Source: Kitasatospora sp. DSM 101779 (GTDB lineage Bacteria > Actinomycetota > Actinomycetes > Streptomycetales > Streptomycetaceae). From it: 51,987 nt of DNA. Position numbers and translations under genes: made by a program. Shown piece by piece: positions 15,688-23,552 of the stretch (the stretch's first letter is position 1; every line of letters starts with the position of its first letter). Location: contig NZ_JAHTIK010000001.1 in the NCBI RefSeq assembly GCF_025655475.1, positions 2,058,897-2,110,883 of the forward strand. The letters run 5' to 3'. The notes below the pieces were generated by a model. It was not told where the DNA came from. It worked only from the letters and a program-made list of their open reading frames with translations, and did not search any database.

Positions 15688-16398
15688 CTACCGCAGGGCC
15701 GGGTGGTCGGCGACGACGGTGCAGCTGCCGGGGGCGATCTCGGTGAATCCGGCGTCCCGGACGAGCGGCAGGCCGCTCTCGGTGAGCGCGGTCCACGCCT
15801 CGGGGGCGGCGGTGCGGACGGCGAGGGCGAAGCCGCTCTCGGCCCACTCCTTTCTGCGGGTGTCGTCCAGCCGCCACCAGGCGAGCTGGGCGGCGTGGCC
15901 GGTCTGCGCCATGGTCTTGCCGGCGCTCATCTCCAGGGCGGGGTTGAGCCACAGCACCGGCCGTCCCTCGGCCGGGGCGGCGGGCGCGCCGGGGTCGTCC
16001 AGGTCGGTGCCGGAGACCTGCAGTTTGGCGAGCTCCTTGGGCCAGCCGTCCAGCGGGACGGGCGGGAAGACCCGGACCTCGGCGGTGGCGCCGGTGACGG
16101 TGATGCCGGGAAGTTCGCCGGCTTTGCGCCACTCGCCGCCGCGGGCCCGCCGGACGACCTTGCGGATCCGGGCGTCCTCCCAGGCGGCGACCCGCTCGGC
16201 CCACTCGCCGTCCCCGTCGGTGACCCGCGGATCGGCGAGCAGGGTCAGCACCGCACGCGCGGAGGTCTCCAGCGCGTCGGTGCGGGCGGGCGGGTCGGCC
16301 CGCTCGATCCGGACGACCAGGGGCAGCACGTACTGCTCCTTGCTGTCACGGTCGACGGGCTCGTCGGGGGTGCTCGGGGCAACGAAGGGAGAGCTCAC
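15688..16398 (-). CDS. PTH2-type peptidyl-tRNA hydrolase-like protein
   Basis: A 236-residue protein whose C-terminal half (from about residue 150) fits the archaeal/eukaryotic-type peptidyl-tRNA hydrolase 2 fold: MSAGKTMAQTGHAAQLAWW corresponds to the conserved GK..AQ..HA motif, and ESGLPLVRDAGFTEIAPGS to the C-terminal strand-loop. The N-terminal half has no domain I know. The family cleaves peptidyl-tRNA that drops off ribosomes; in bacteria the essential enzyme is the unrelated Pth, so a PTH2-like copy is accessory and its real substrate is uncertain. The GTG at 16398 has only GGTGGG adjacent, so a leaderless message is possible. It ends with TAG next to a dispersed repeat. Confidence 0.75.
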   Translation of the reverse strand: MSSPFVAPSTPDEPVDRDSKEQYVLPLVVRIERADPPARTDALETSARAVLTLLADPRVTDGDGEWAERVAAWEDARIRKVVRRARGGEWRKAGELPGITVTGATAEVRVFPPVPLDGWPKELAKLQVSGTDLDDPGAPAAPAEGRPVLWLNPALEMSAGKTMAQTGHAAQLAWWRLDDTRRKEWAESGFALAVRTAAPEAWTALTESGLPLVRDAGFTEIAPGSCTVVADHPALR

Positions 16399-16428
16399 CC
16401 CACCAGGATGCCAGCAGCCGCTGCGGCG

Positions 16429-17349
16429 TCAGCGCCGGTATCCGCGCTGGGGGTCGCGCTCCTCGGCGTCCTCGTAGCCGAGGAACCAGCCCTCGGGGTG
16501 GGTGGCGGCCAGCAGCTGGTCGATCCGGTCGGCGGTGTCCAGGTCCGGGTCGCCCTCGTCGGGCCCGTAGACGCCGAAGAGTTCGTCGGCGCAACCGTCC
16601 CAGTCGTAGTCGTAGAGGTCGGCGGGCAGGTCGCCCATCATGTCGGCGACCGACTCGGGCTGGGCACCGAGCAGGCTGCGGGCGTCGGCGAGGGCCATCC
16701 GCAGCGCCACCTCCTCGGCGAGGCAGCGGGGCAGCGGCCACTCGCCGAGCGAGAGGTCCTCGGCGAGGTCGTCGAAGGTGCGGGCGAGGGCCCGGCGCCA
16801 GGTGCGGTGCATCGACCAGGTGCGGCGGGGCAGCCGGGCGTACACCGTCCAGTCGGGCTCGTCGCCCTCGGTGACGGGCTCGTCCTCGTGCTCCTCCAGG
16901 TCGTCGTAGGCGGCGTCGGCGAGGCCGATCAGCTGGGTGTGGAGCAGGCAGGCCGTCCGGGGGGTCAGCGTCCAGTCGCCGCCCTCGCCGTCCTCCCCGT
17001 CCAGCGGGAAGAGCTCGGCGAAGTCGGGGGCGAAGTCGTCGGTGACGCTGATCTCCAGGGTGCCGCCGAGCGCCTCGATGCCGGGGACGGCGGCCACCAG
17101 CCGGTCCGGGTGGAGCAGCACGCCGAGCGCCGCGTTCGGGTCGTCGGCGACCTCCCGGAGCAGTTCGCTGCGCTGCCCGACGGGGTCGGCCCCGTCGAAG
17201 TCCAACTCGTCGACGGCCGCCAGCGCGGCGGCGCGCAGTGCCGGCCAGTCGGTGATGCGGATCCCGAGCACCACCGTCGCCTCGATCTCCTGCGCGCCGG
17301 AGTCCTCCGCCGCGCCCGGCCCCTGCGGATGATCGCTTCGCTCGCCCAT
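16429..17349 (-). CDS. Conserved hypothetical acidic protein
   Basis: A 306-residue soluble, acidic protein with no signal peptide or membrane segment and no domain I can name. Segments such as VVLGIRITDWPALRAAALAAV and LTPRTACLLHTQLIGLADAAYDDL look like a structured cytoplasmic protein. A TACTGT box (17356-17361) ends 6 nt before the ATG at 17349 and there is no good ribosome site, so translation is probably leaderless. The gap to the downstream PTH2-like gene is 30 nt, so the two are likely co-transcribed. Function unknown. Confidence 0.7.
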   Translation of the reverse strand: MGERSDHPQGPGAAEDSGAQEIEATVVLGIRITDWPALRAAALAAVDELDFDGADPVGQRSELLREVADDPNAALGVLLHPDRLVAAVPGIEALGGTLEISVTDDFAPDFAELFPLDGEDGEGGDWTLTPRTACLLHTQLIGLADAAYDDLEEHEDEPVTEGDEPDWTVYARLPRRTWSMHRTWRRALARTFDDLAEDLSLGEWPLPRCLAEEVALRMALADARSLLGAQPESVADMMGDLPADLYDYDWDGCADELFGVYGPDEGDPDLDTADRIDQLLAATHPEGWFLGYEDAEERDPQRGYRR

Positions 17350-17451
17350 GCGCCTACAGTACGGCCAGGGCGGCCCGGGAATCACCGGTGTCCGCCACCT
17401 TCTTCCGTGTGGTGGGCGGCGCGCGCCGGGGCGCCGCCCGGGCGGTCGCTG

Positions 17452-17925
17452 TCAGGGGCACCGGTCGTCCTCGGAGGCGTCGAGCACGACCTGCACGGCG
17501 GAGGCCTCGACGGTGACGGTGGCCCTGCTGCGCCAGCCGTCGAAGGACTTGGTGAGGGCGTAGGAGGTCCACGAGCCGCCGCCGGTGGTGGTCTCGTGCC
17601 GCCAGCCGGTCTCCGCGGCGAGGTCGCGGAGCCGCTGCGGGGTGAGTTCCGCGCGCGGGCCGGTGTAGTCGGCCACCAGTTCGGGCGGCATCCGGCCGTG
17701 CGGGGTGTCCCGGCAGGGCCACGTCTGCGGGGCGGCGGTGCTGCCGAGGGCCGCGGCGAGCGCGTCGAGCAGGGGGTCCTCGGCGAGCCGGGCGAGCCGG
17801 GCGTCGGCGGTGCGCGAGGGGTACTCGTCGGCGCCGGGCCGCAGCAGCCAGGCCACCGTGCCGCCGACCACCACGACGATCACCAGCAGCCCGAGGCCGA
17901 TGCCCCGCAGGACGGCCGTCAGCAC
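17452..17925 (-). CDS. Hypothetical single-pass membrane protein
   Basis: A 157-residue protein with one N-terminal membrane helix (IGLGLLVIVVVVGGTVAWLL) and an extracytoplasmic domain with two Cys in WPCRDTPHG and DDRCP, probably paired. Several actinobacterial envelope proteins look like this; none gives a function. I chose GTG at 17925. Just upstream a TAGGGT box (minus strand, 17948-17953) lies 8 nt ahead of an out-of-frame ATG at 17939 that encodes MGTPPC and stops across the GTG, so the gene could be read by coupling from that mini-ORF. It is divergent from the YbjQ-family gene. Confidence 0.6.
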   Translation of the reverse strand: MLTAVLRGIGLGLLVIVVVVGGTVAWLLRPGADEYPSRTADARLARLAEDPLLDALAAALGSTAAPQTWPCRDTPHGRMPPELVADYTGPRAELTPQRLRDLAAETGWRHETTTGGGSWTSYALTKSFDGWRSRATVTVEASAVQVVLDASEDDRCP

Positions 17926-18023
17926 GGTGGGGTTCCCATGGCGGGGGACCCTATCGGACGAGGATCGGGCGCCCACCGGCGAGCCGGGCCGGCTTCCCAC
18001 GGCCCGTCACCGATGGTGGGGGC

Positions 18024-18395
18024 ATGGGAAACATCGACGAGTACGGCGGCGGGCAGCGCCCGGACGCCGAGGTGCTGGTGGTGACCACCAACGACGTGCC
18101 GGGGCACCGGGTCGAGCACGTCATCGGCGAGGTGTTCGGCCTGACGGTGCGCAGCCGGCACATCGGCTCGCAGATCGGCGCGGGGCTGAAGTCGCTGGTC
18201 GGCGGTGAGCTGCGCGGCCTGACGAAGACTCTGGTGGAGAGCCGCAACCAGGCGATGGACCGGCTGATCGAGCAGACGAAGGCCCGCGGCGGCAACGCGG
18301 TGCTGATGTTCCGCTTCGACGTCAGTGAGGCCGCCGACGTCGGCACCGAGGTCTGCGCCTACGGCACCGCCGCCCGCATCGTCCCCCTCGGCTGA
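18024..18395 (+). CDS. YbjQ/DUF74-family protein
   Basis: A 123-residue protein of the YbjQ family (sometimes annotated heavy-metal-binding). The conserved pattern is complete: VLVVTTNDVPGHRVEHVIGEVFG, then a LVGGELRGLTKTLVESRNQAM segment, and GGNAVLMFRFDVSE near the end. Family members form ring-like pentamers; their role is not established. The ATG at 18024 follows GGTGGGGG closely. A hairpin 8 nt after the stop ends the transcript. Confidence 0.85.
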   Translation: MGNIDEYGGGQRPDAEVLVVTTNDVPGHRVEHVIGEVFGLTVRSRHIGSQIGAGLKSLVGGELRGLTKTLVESRNQAMDRLIEQTKARGGNAVLMFRFDVSEAADVGTEVCAYGTAARIVPLG

Positions 18396-18403
18396 CACTC
18401 CCC

Positions 18404-18440
18404 CGGCCCGGCCCGCCTCCCGCCCGGAGGGGCCGGGCCG
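18404..18440 (+). terminator. Hairpin terminator after the YbjQ gene
   Basis: Eleven-base stem, CGGCCCGGCCC at 18404-18414 with GGGCCGGGCCG at 18430-18440, about 10 nt past the stop codon. No T-tract, as usual in high-GC actinobacteria. Confidence 0.7.
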
Positions 18441-18454
18441 CCGGCTCGCCCGGC

Positions 18455-18482
18455 GGAACATGTGCGGCTCCAGCAATGTTCC
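18455..18482. promoter_or_regulatory. Inverted repeat GGAACAT-N14-ATGTTCC before the monooxygenase gene
   Basis: Perfect 7-base arms at 18455-18461 and 18476-18482 directly precede the candidate start codons at 18483 and 18489. The spacing and position suit an operator over the promoter or start region. The regulator is not identified. Confidence 0.5.
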
Positions 18483-18488
18483 ATGGGC

Positions 18489-19628
18489 ATGACCGTTGAA
18501 GGCGAAACGACCTGGGGCGTGCCGCGCGAGGTGGACGTCGTGGTGATCGGCGCCGGGCAGGCCGGCCTGTCCGCCGCCTACCACCTGCGGCGGCGCGGAT
18601 TCGAGCCGTACCGCGGCTTCGTGGTGCTGGACGCGGACGCGGCCCCCGGCGGCGCCTGGGCGCACCGCTCCCCCTCGCTGCGGATGGCCACCGTCCACGG
18701 CTTCCACGACCTGCCGGACTTCGAGCTGCCCGCCGTCGACCCGCAGGCCCCGGCGAACACCGTCGTGCCGGGCTACTTCGCCGCGTACGAGGCGAAGCAC
18801 GCGCTGCCGGTGCTGCGGCCGGTGCGGGTCCGGGCGGTCCGGTCGCTGCCGGACGGCCGGCTGCGGGTGGAGACGGACCGCGGCGACTGGACGGCACGGG
18901 CGCTCGTGAACGCCACCGGCACCTGGACCAGGCCCTTCCTGCCGCACTACCCGGGCCGGTTCGAGGGCCGGCAACTGCACTACGCGGACTACCGCGGGCC
19001 GGAGGAGTTCGCCGGGCAGCGCGTGCTGGTGGTCGGCGGCGGCGCCTCGGCGATCCAGGTGCTGTCGGAGGTCGGCGCGGTGGCGGACACGGTCTGGGTC
19101 ACCCGCCGGCCACCGGTCTACCGGGACGGCCCCTTCACCGCCGAGTCCGGACGGGCCGCGGTGGCGCTGGTGGAGCAGCGGGTCCGGGAGGGGCTGCCGG
19201 TGCGGAGCGTGGTGAGCGTGACCGGGCTCGGCCCGTCGGTGGCGTACCGGCGGGCCGAGGAACTGGGTGTGCTGGAGCGCCGGCCGATGTTCGACCGGCT
19301 GACCGCGCACGGCGCGGTCTGGGACGGCGTCGAGGAGCAGGTGGACGCGATCGTCTGGGCGACCGGTTTCCGGCCCGAGGTGACGCACCTGGCTCCGCTG
19401 GGCCTGCGCGGGCCGGGCGGCGGCATCCGGATGGAGGGCACCCGCGCCGCCGCCGACCCACGGATCCACCTGGTCGGCTACGGCCCCTCGGCCAGCACCG
19501 TCGGCGCCAACCGAGCCGGCCGCACGGCGGTCAATGCCATCGTCAGGCTGCTCGGGGACCGCTACACAGGGGCACGGGAGGTAGCCACCCAGGGGCGCGG
19601 GGAACTTACCGGTCGAAGTCGATGGTGA
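18489..19628 (+). CDS. FAD/NADPH-dependent flavin monooxygenase-like oxidoreductase
   Basis: A 379-residue two-dinucleotide-domain flavoprotein of the flavin-containing monooxygenase group. The FAD site VDVVVIGAGQAGLSAAYHL is near the N terminus, GGAWAHRSPSLRM fits the next conserved loop, the NADPH site is VLVVGGGASAIQVLSEVG at mid-protein, and VDAIVWATGFRPEVTHL is the ATG-like motif. Substrate unknown. ATGs at 18483 and 18489 and a GTG at 18462 (with GGCGGA) are possible starts; the inverted repeat at 18455-18482 favours a downstream one. The last 15 or so codons run through an intergenic repeat and the gene ends 23 nt inside convergent paaE, so the original stop may have been lost. Confidence 0.87.
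   Translation: MTVEGETTWGVPREVDVVVIGAGQAGLSAAYHLRRRGFEPYRGFVVLDADAAPGGAWAHRSPSLRMATVHGFHDLPDFELPAVDPQAPANTVVPGYFAAYEAKHALPVLRPVRVRAVRSLPDGRLRVETDRGDWTARALVNATGTWTRPFLPHYPGRFEGRQLHYADYRGPEEFAGQRVLVVGGGASAIQVLSEVGAVADTVWVTRRPPVYRDGPFTAESGRAAVALVEQRVREGLPVRSVVSVTGLGPSVAYRRAEELGVLERRPMFDRLTAHGAVWDGVEEQVDAIVWATGFRPEVTHLAPLGLRGPGGGIRMEGTRAAADPRIHLVGYGPSASTVGANRAGRTAVNAIVRLLGDRYTGAREVATQGRGELTGRSRW
19589..19605. repeat. AGGGGCGCGGGGAAC-type element within convergent gene ends
   Basis: CCAGGGGCGCGGGGAAC immediately follows the paaE stop and codes the C-terminal tail of the monooxygenase. A variant, ACAGGGGCACGGGAGG, lies just upstream at 19566-19580. The same element in reverse is at 3711-3730. Confidence 0.55.
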
Positions 19629-20673
19629 CCTTGTCGGTGACCGGGCGGGCCTGGCAGGTGAGGACGTAGCCGGCCGCGACCTCCTTCTCCTCCAGTGCGA
19701 AGTTGCGCCGCATCTCGACCTCGCCCTCGCAGACCAGCGCGCGGCAGGTGCCGCAGACGCCGCCCTTGCAGGCGAACGGCAGGTCGGGGCGGGAGCGCTG
19801 GGCACCGTCCAGCACCGAGCGGTCGCGGGGCAGTGCGAGCACGCTGGACCGGCCGTCGAGGACGACGGTGACCTCGCTGAGGTCGCCGGAGACGGGCTGC
19901 TCCTCGCCGCGCTCGTACTCGGGCTCGTCCTCGGCGTGGAAGAGCTCCTGGTGGACGCGGTCGGCGGGCACGCCGAGCTCGCCGAGCAGGTGCTTGGCGC
20001 CGACGACCATGCCGTAGGGGCCGCAGAGCCACCAGTGGTCCACCTCGGAGGCGTCGAGGAGGGCGCCGATCAGGGCCTTCATCCGGTCCGGGTCGAGCCG
20101 GCCGCTGAGCAGTTCGGCGTCGCGGCTCTCCCGGGAGAGCACGTGGACGAGCTGGAAGCGGTCGAGGTGGCGGTCCTTCAGGTCGGCGAGTTCGTCGGAG
20201 AACATCACGGTGTCGCTGCGGCGGTTGCCGTAGAGCAGGGTGACCCGGGAGCCGGGGTGGGCGTCGAGCACCGAGCCGGCGATGGAGAGCATCGGGGTGA
20301 TGCCGGAGCCTGCGGCGATCAGCACGTGTTCGGCGGGCTCGCCGAGTTCGGGGGTGAACAGGCCGGTCGGGGGCATCACCTCGACCGGTTCGCCGATCCG
20401 GGCGTCCCGGACCAGCCAGCGGGAGAAGAGTCCGCCCGGTACCTCGCGTACGGCGATCCGCAGGGACCCGCCGACCGGTGAGCAGAGCGAGTACGAGCGG
20501 CGCTCGTCGGCGCCGTCGACGATCCGGCGCAGGGTGAGCGTCTGGCCGGGCCGGAAGGCGAAGTCCTCGGCGAGGGCGTCCGGCACCTCGAAGGTGACGG
20601 CGACGGCGTCCTCGCAGAGCGGTTCCAGTGCCGCGATGCGCAGCTCGTGGAAGGTCGGGCGGCGGACGGCCAT
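19606..20673 (-). CDS. paaE: Phenylacetyl-CoA epoxidase reductase subunit PaaE
   Basis: NAD(P)H-dependent electron-transfer subunit (355 residues) of the phenylacetyl-CoA 1,2-epoxidase. An N-terminal ferredoxin-reductase-like FAD/NAD module (RRSYSLCSP for FAD; IAAGSGITPMLSI and LLYGNRRSDTVMF for the pyridine nucleotide) is followed by a plant-type 2Fe-2S ferredoxin domain with CKGGVCGTCRALV and a fourth Cys in VLTCQARP. The ATG follows the paaD stop directly (TAGATG). It is the last gene of the paaABCDE operon and is convergent with the monooxygenase gene, overlapping it by 23 nt. Confidence 0.95.
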   Translation of the reverse strand: MAVRRPTFHELRIAALEPLCEDAVAVTFEVPDALAEDFAFRPGQTLTLRRIVDGADERRSYSLCSPVGGSLRIAVREVPGGLFSRWLVRDARIGEPVEVMPPTGLFTPELGEPAEHVLIAAGSGITPMLSIAGSVLDAHPGSRVTLLYGNRRSDTVMFSDELADLKDRHLDRFQLVHVLSRESRDAELLSGRLDPDRMKALIGALLDASEVDHWWLCGPYGMVVGAKHLLGELGVPADRVHQELFHAEDEPEYERGEEQPVSGDLSEVTVVLDGRSSVLALPRDRSVLDGAQRSRPDLPFACKGGVCGTCRALVCEGEVEMRRNFALEEKEVAAGYVLTCQARPVTDKVTIDFDR

Positions 20674-21156
20674 CTAGATCTCCTTGATCCGGTCGAACGG
20701 CTCGCGGCAGCTGCGGCAGCGCCACAACGCCTTGCAGGCGGTGGAGCCGAAGCGGGAGAGCTCCTCGGTGTCGGTGGAGCCGCACTGCGGGCAGGACACC
20801 ACCCGGCGGGTCGGGCCGAGCTGGAGCAGTCCGCCGGCGGTGGGCGGGGCGATGCCCGCCTCGGCGAGCTTGCGGCGGCCCTCGGCACTGATCAGGTCGG
20901 TGGACCACGGCGGGTCGAGCCGCAGCCGTACGGTGACGTCGGTGTAGCCGGCGGCGCGCAGCCGGGCGTCGACGTCGGCGGCCATCTCGGCGACGGCCGG
21001 GCAGCCCGAGTAGGTGGGGGTGAGCCAGGCGGTGACGGCGCCGCCGCTCTCCTCGACGCCGGCGAGCACGCCGAGGTCGGCGAGGGTGAGCATGGGCAGC
21101 TCGGGGTCGGTGACGGCGGCGGCCGCCTCCCAGGCGCGGGTGGTCGTGGTCACCAT
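20674..21156 (-). CDS. paaD: Phenylacetate degradation protein PaaD
   Basis: A 160-residue DUF59/MIP18-type protein thought to help mature the iron centres of the epoxidase. The N-terminal DUF59 domain shows AVTDPELPMLTLADLGV and TPTYSGCPAV; the C terminus carries a zinc-ribbon-like CPQCG...CRSCREPF. The start ATGGTGACC allows ATG at 21156 or GTG at 21153; both overlap the paaC stop, so coupling holds either way. Confidence 0.93.
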   Translation of the reverse strand: MVTTTTRAWEAAAAVTDPELPMLTLADLGVLAGVEESGGAVTAWLTPTYSGCPAVAEMAADVDARLRAAGYTDVTVRLRLDPPWSTDLISAEGRRKLAEAGIAPPTAGGLLQLGPTRRVVSCPQCGSTDTEELSRFGSTACKALWRCRSCREPFDRIKEI

Positions 21157-22031
21157 GTCGCCCCCGGGTGGGCGCGGGCGACGACCTGCAGCTCGGCGAG
21201 CAGCGGGCCGAGGGCCTCGGTGTGCACGCCGTCGCGGCCGGCCCGGCCGCCGACGTACGCCAGCGGGGCGGCGTCCGGCACGGTCAGGGTGGCCTCCGCG
21301 ATGTCGTCGGAGAGCAGCGCCAGCACCGGTTCGCGCAGGGCGGCCGGGTCGGTGCCGAGCCGCAGCTCGACGGGGTGCGGGGTGAAGAGTTCGTCGAGCA
21401 GCGGCCAGACGGCGTCGAGGCCGGCCTGCATCCGCTCGTGCGAGTACGGGGTGCCGTCGCCGAGGCGCAGCAGCCATTCCTGCGCCCATTCGCGGTGGTA
21501 GGCGAGCTCCTTGACGCCGGCGGCGGCGACCGCGGCGAGCACCGGGTCGGCGTGCTGGACGAGCCGCTGGTACAGGGCCTGCCGGGCGGTGGCGAAGGCC
21601 AGGATCCGGGCGACGGTGTGTGCGAAGTCGCCGTTGGGCGCCTCGACCAGCCGGACGTTGCGGAACTCGTGGTCCTCGCGCCAGTAGGCGAAGTCGTCCT
21701 CGGTGCGGCCGGAGCCGTCGGCCTGGCCGGCCCGGGTGAGCAGCCGGCGGGCCTGGCCGAGCAGGTCGAGGCCGAGGTTGGCGAGGGCGACCTCCTCCTC
21801 CAGCTCGGGCGCCCGGGTGCACCACTCGATGAGCCGCTGGGAGAGCACCAGGGCGTCGTCGCCGAGCATCTGGCAGTACGCGGCGAGGTCGGCGCCCTCG
21901 ACGCCGTCCGGCAGCGCGGTGTCGACGCCCAGCAGCGGGTCGGCGAAGCCGGTGCCGTACGCCCAGCGGGCCTCGCCCTCGGGCTCGGGCCCGGCCTCGC
22001 TGAGCGTCAGGTACACGTGGTCGTCGGTCAT
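21150..22031 (-). CDS. paaC: Phenylacetyl-CoA epoxidase structural subunit PaaC
   Basis: Ferritin-like partner (293 residues) of PaaA; it supports the catalytic subunit but lacks a full diiron ligand set in the characterised enzyme. Typical segments are CQMLGDDALVLSQRLIEWC, EVALANLGLDLLGQAR and AYWREDHEFRNVRLVE. The ATG at 22031 has AGGGG about 9 nt upstream. It is separated from paaB by 46 nt and overlaps paaD. Confidence 0.95.
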   Translation of the reverse strand: MTDDHVYLTLSEAGPEPEGEARWAYGTGFADPLLGVDTALPDGVEGADLAAYCQMLGDDALVLSQRLIEWCTRAPELEEEVALANLGLDLLGQARRLLTRAGQADGSGRTEDDFAYWREDHEFRNVRLVEAPNGDFAHTVARILAFATARQALYQRLVQHADPVLAAVAAAGVKELAYHREWAQEWLLRLGDGTPYSHERMQAGLDAVWPLLDELFTPHPVELRLGTDPAALREPVLALLSDDIAEATLTVPDAAPLAYVGGRAGRDGVHTEALGPLLAELQVVARAHPGATW

Positions 22032-22077
22032 GTCGGCATCCCCTGGTCGGACGGAGCGGGCTCGGAACGGAGCGGGC

Positions 22078-22367
22078 TCAGATGTGCGGGACATCCTCGG
22101 GGATGTCGTAGAAGGTCGGGTGGCGGTAGACCTTGTCGCCGCTGGGTGCGAAGAACGGGTCCTGCTCGTCCGGGGTGGAGGCGGTGATCGCCGCGGAGGG
22201 CACCACCCAGAGGCTGACGCCCTCGTTGCGGCGGGTGTAGAGGTCGCGGGCGGCGAGCAGCGCCATCCGGTCGTCGGCGGCGTGCAGCGAGCCCACGTGG
22301 ACGTGGTTCAGGCCGCGCCGCGGCCGGACGAACACCTCGTAGAGCGGCCAGCCGGCCCGGTTCGCGT

Positions 22368-22371
<4 letters not shown>
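22078..22371 (-). CDS. paaB: Phenylacetyl-CoA epoxidase subunit PaaB
   Basis: Small 97-residue subunit that bridges PaaAC dimers in the epoxidase complex. [20 protein letters not shown] followed by [21 protein letters not shown] is diagnostic. The GTG at 22371 overlaps the paaA stop as GTGA. Confidence 0.95.
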
Positions 22372-23315
<944 letters not shown>

Positions 23316-23330
23316 TCCACCCACCTCCCG

Positions 23331-23348
23331 ACTGACCGTTCGGTCGGT
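23331..23348 (-). promoter_or_regulatory. PaaR-like operator of the paa operon
   Basis: Plus-strand ACTGACCGTTCGGTCGGT, an imperfect palindrome matching the TetR-family PaaR sites known from actinobacteria (ACTNACCG...CGGTNAGT type). It lies 15 nt upstream of paaA, at or just after the expected transcription start. No paaR gene is in the window. Confidence 0.7.
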
Positions 23349-23351
23349 CCC

Positions 23352-23381
23352 ATTCTGTACGGCCGGACCCCGGCCTGACAA
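23352..23381 (-). promoter_or_regulatory. paa promoter, -35 TTGTCA and -10 TACAGA/CAGAAT
   Basis: On the minus strand TTGTCA (23381-23376) is followed after 16-18 nt by TACAGAAT (23359-23352). The start point would fall inside the adjacent operator, consistent with repression until phenylacetyl-CoA binds the regulator. Confidence 0.6.
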
Positions 23382-23552
23382 GGCACGGTCCGCGCAGGGC
23401 GCGGAGGGCGGGAGAGCGGGGCGCCGCGGCGGCGGCCGCGAGGGGCCGGACGGGCGCGATCCGGGGCGGCCCGGAGGCATCCGTACACGGACGGCCCGGC
23501 GGACCCGGGCGGGCGGTCCGGGCGGGGTCGCCGCCCGGACCGGGCCGCGGTG

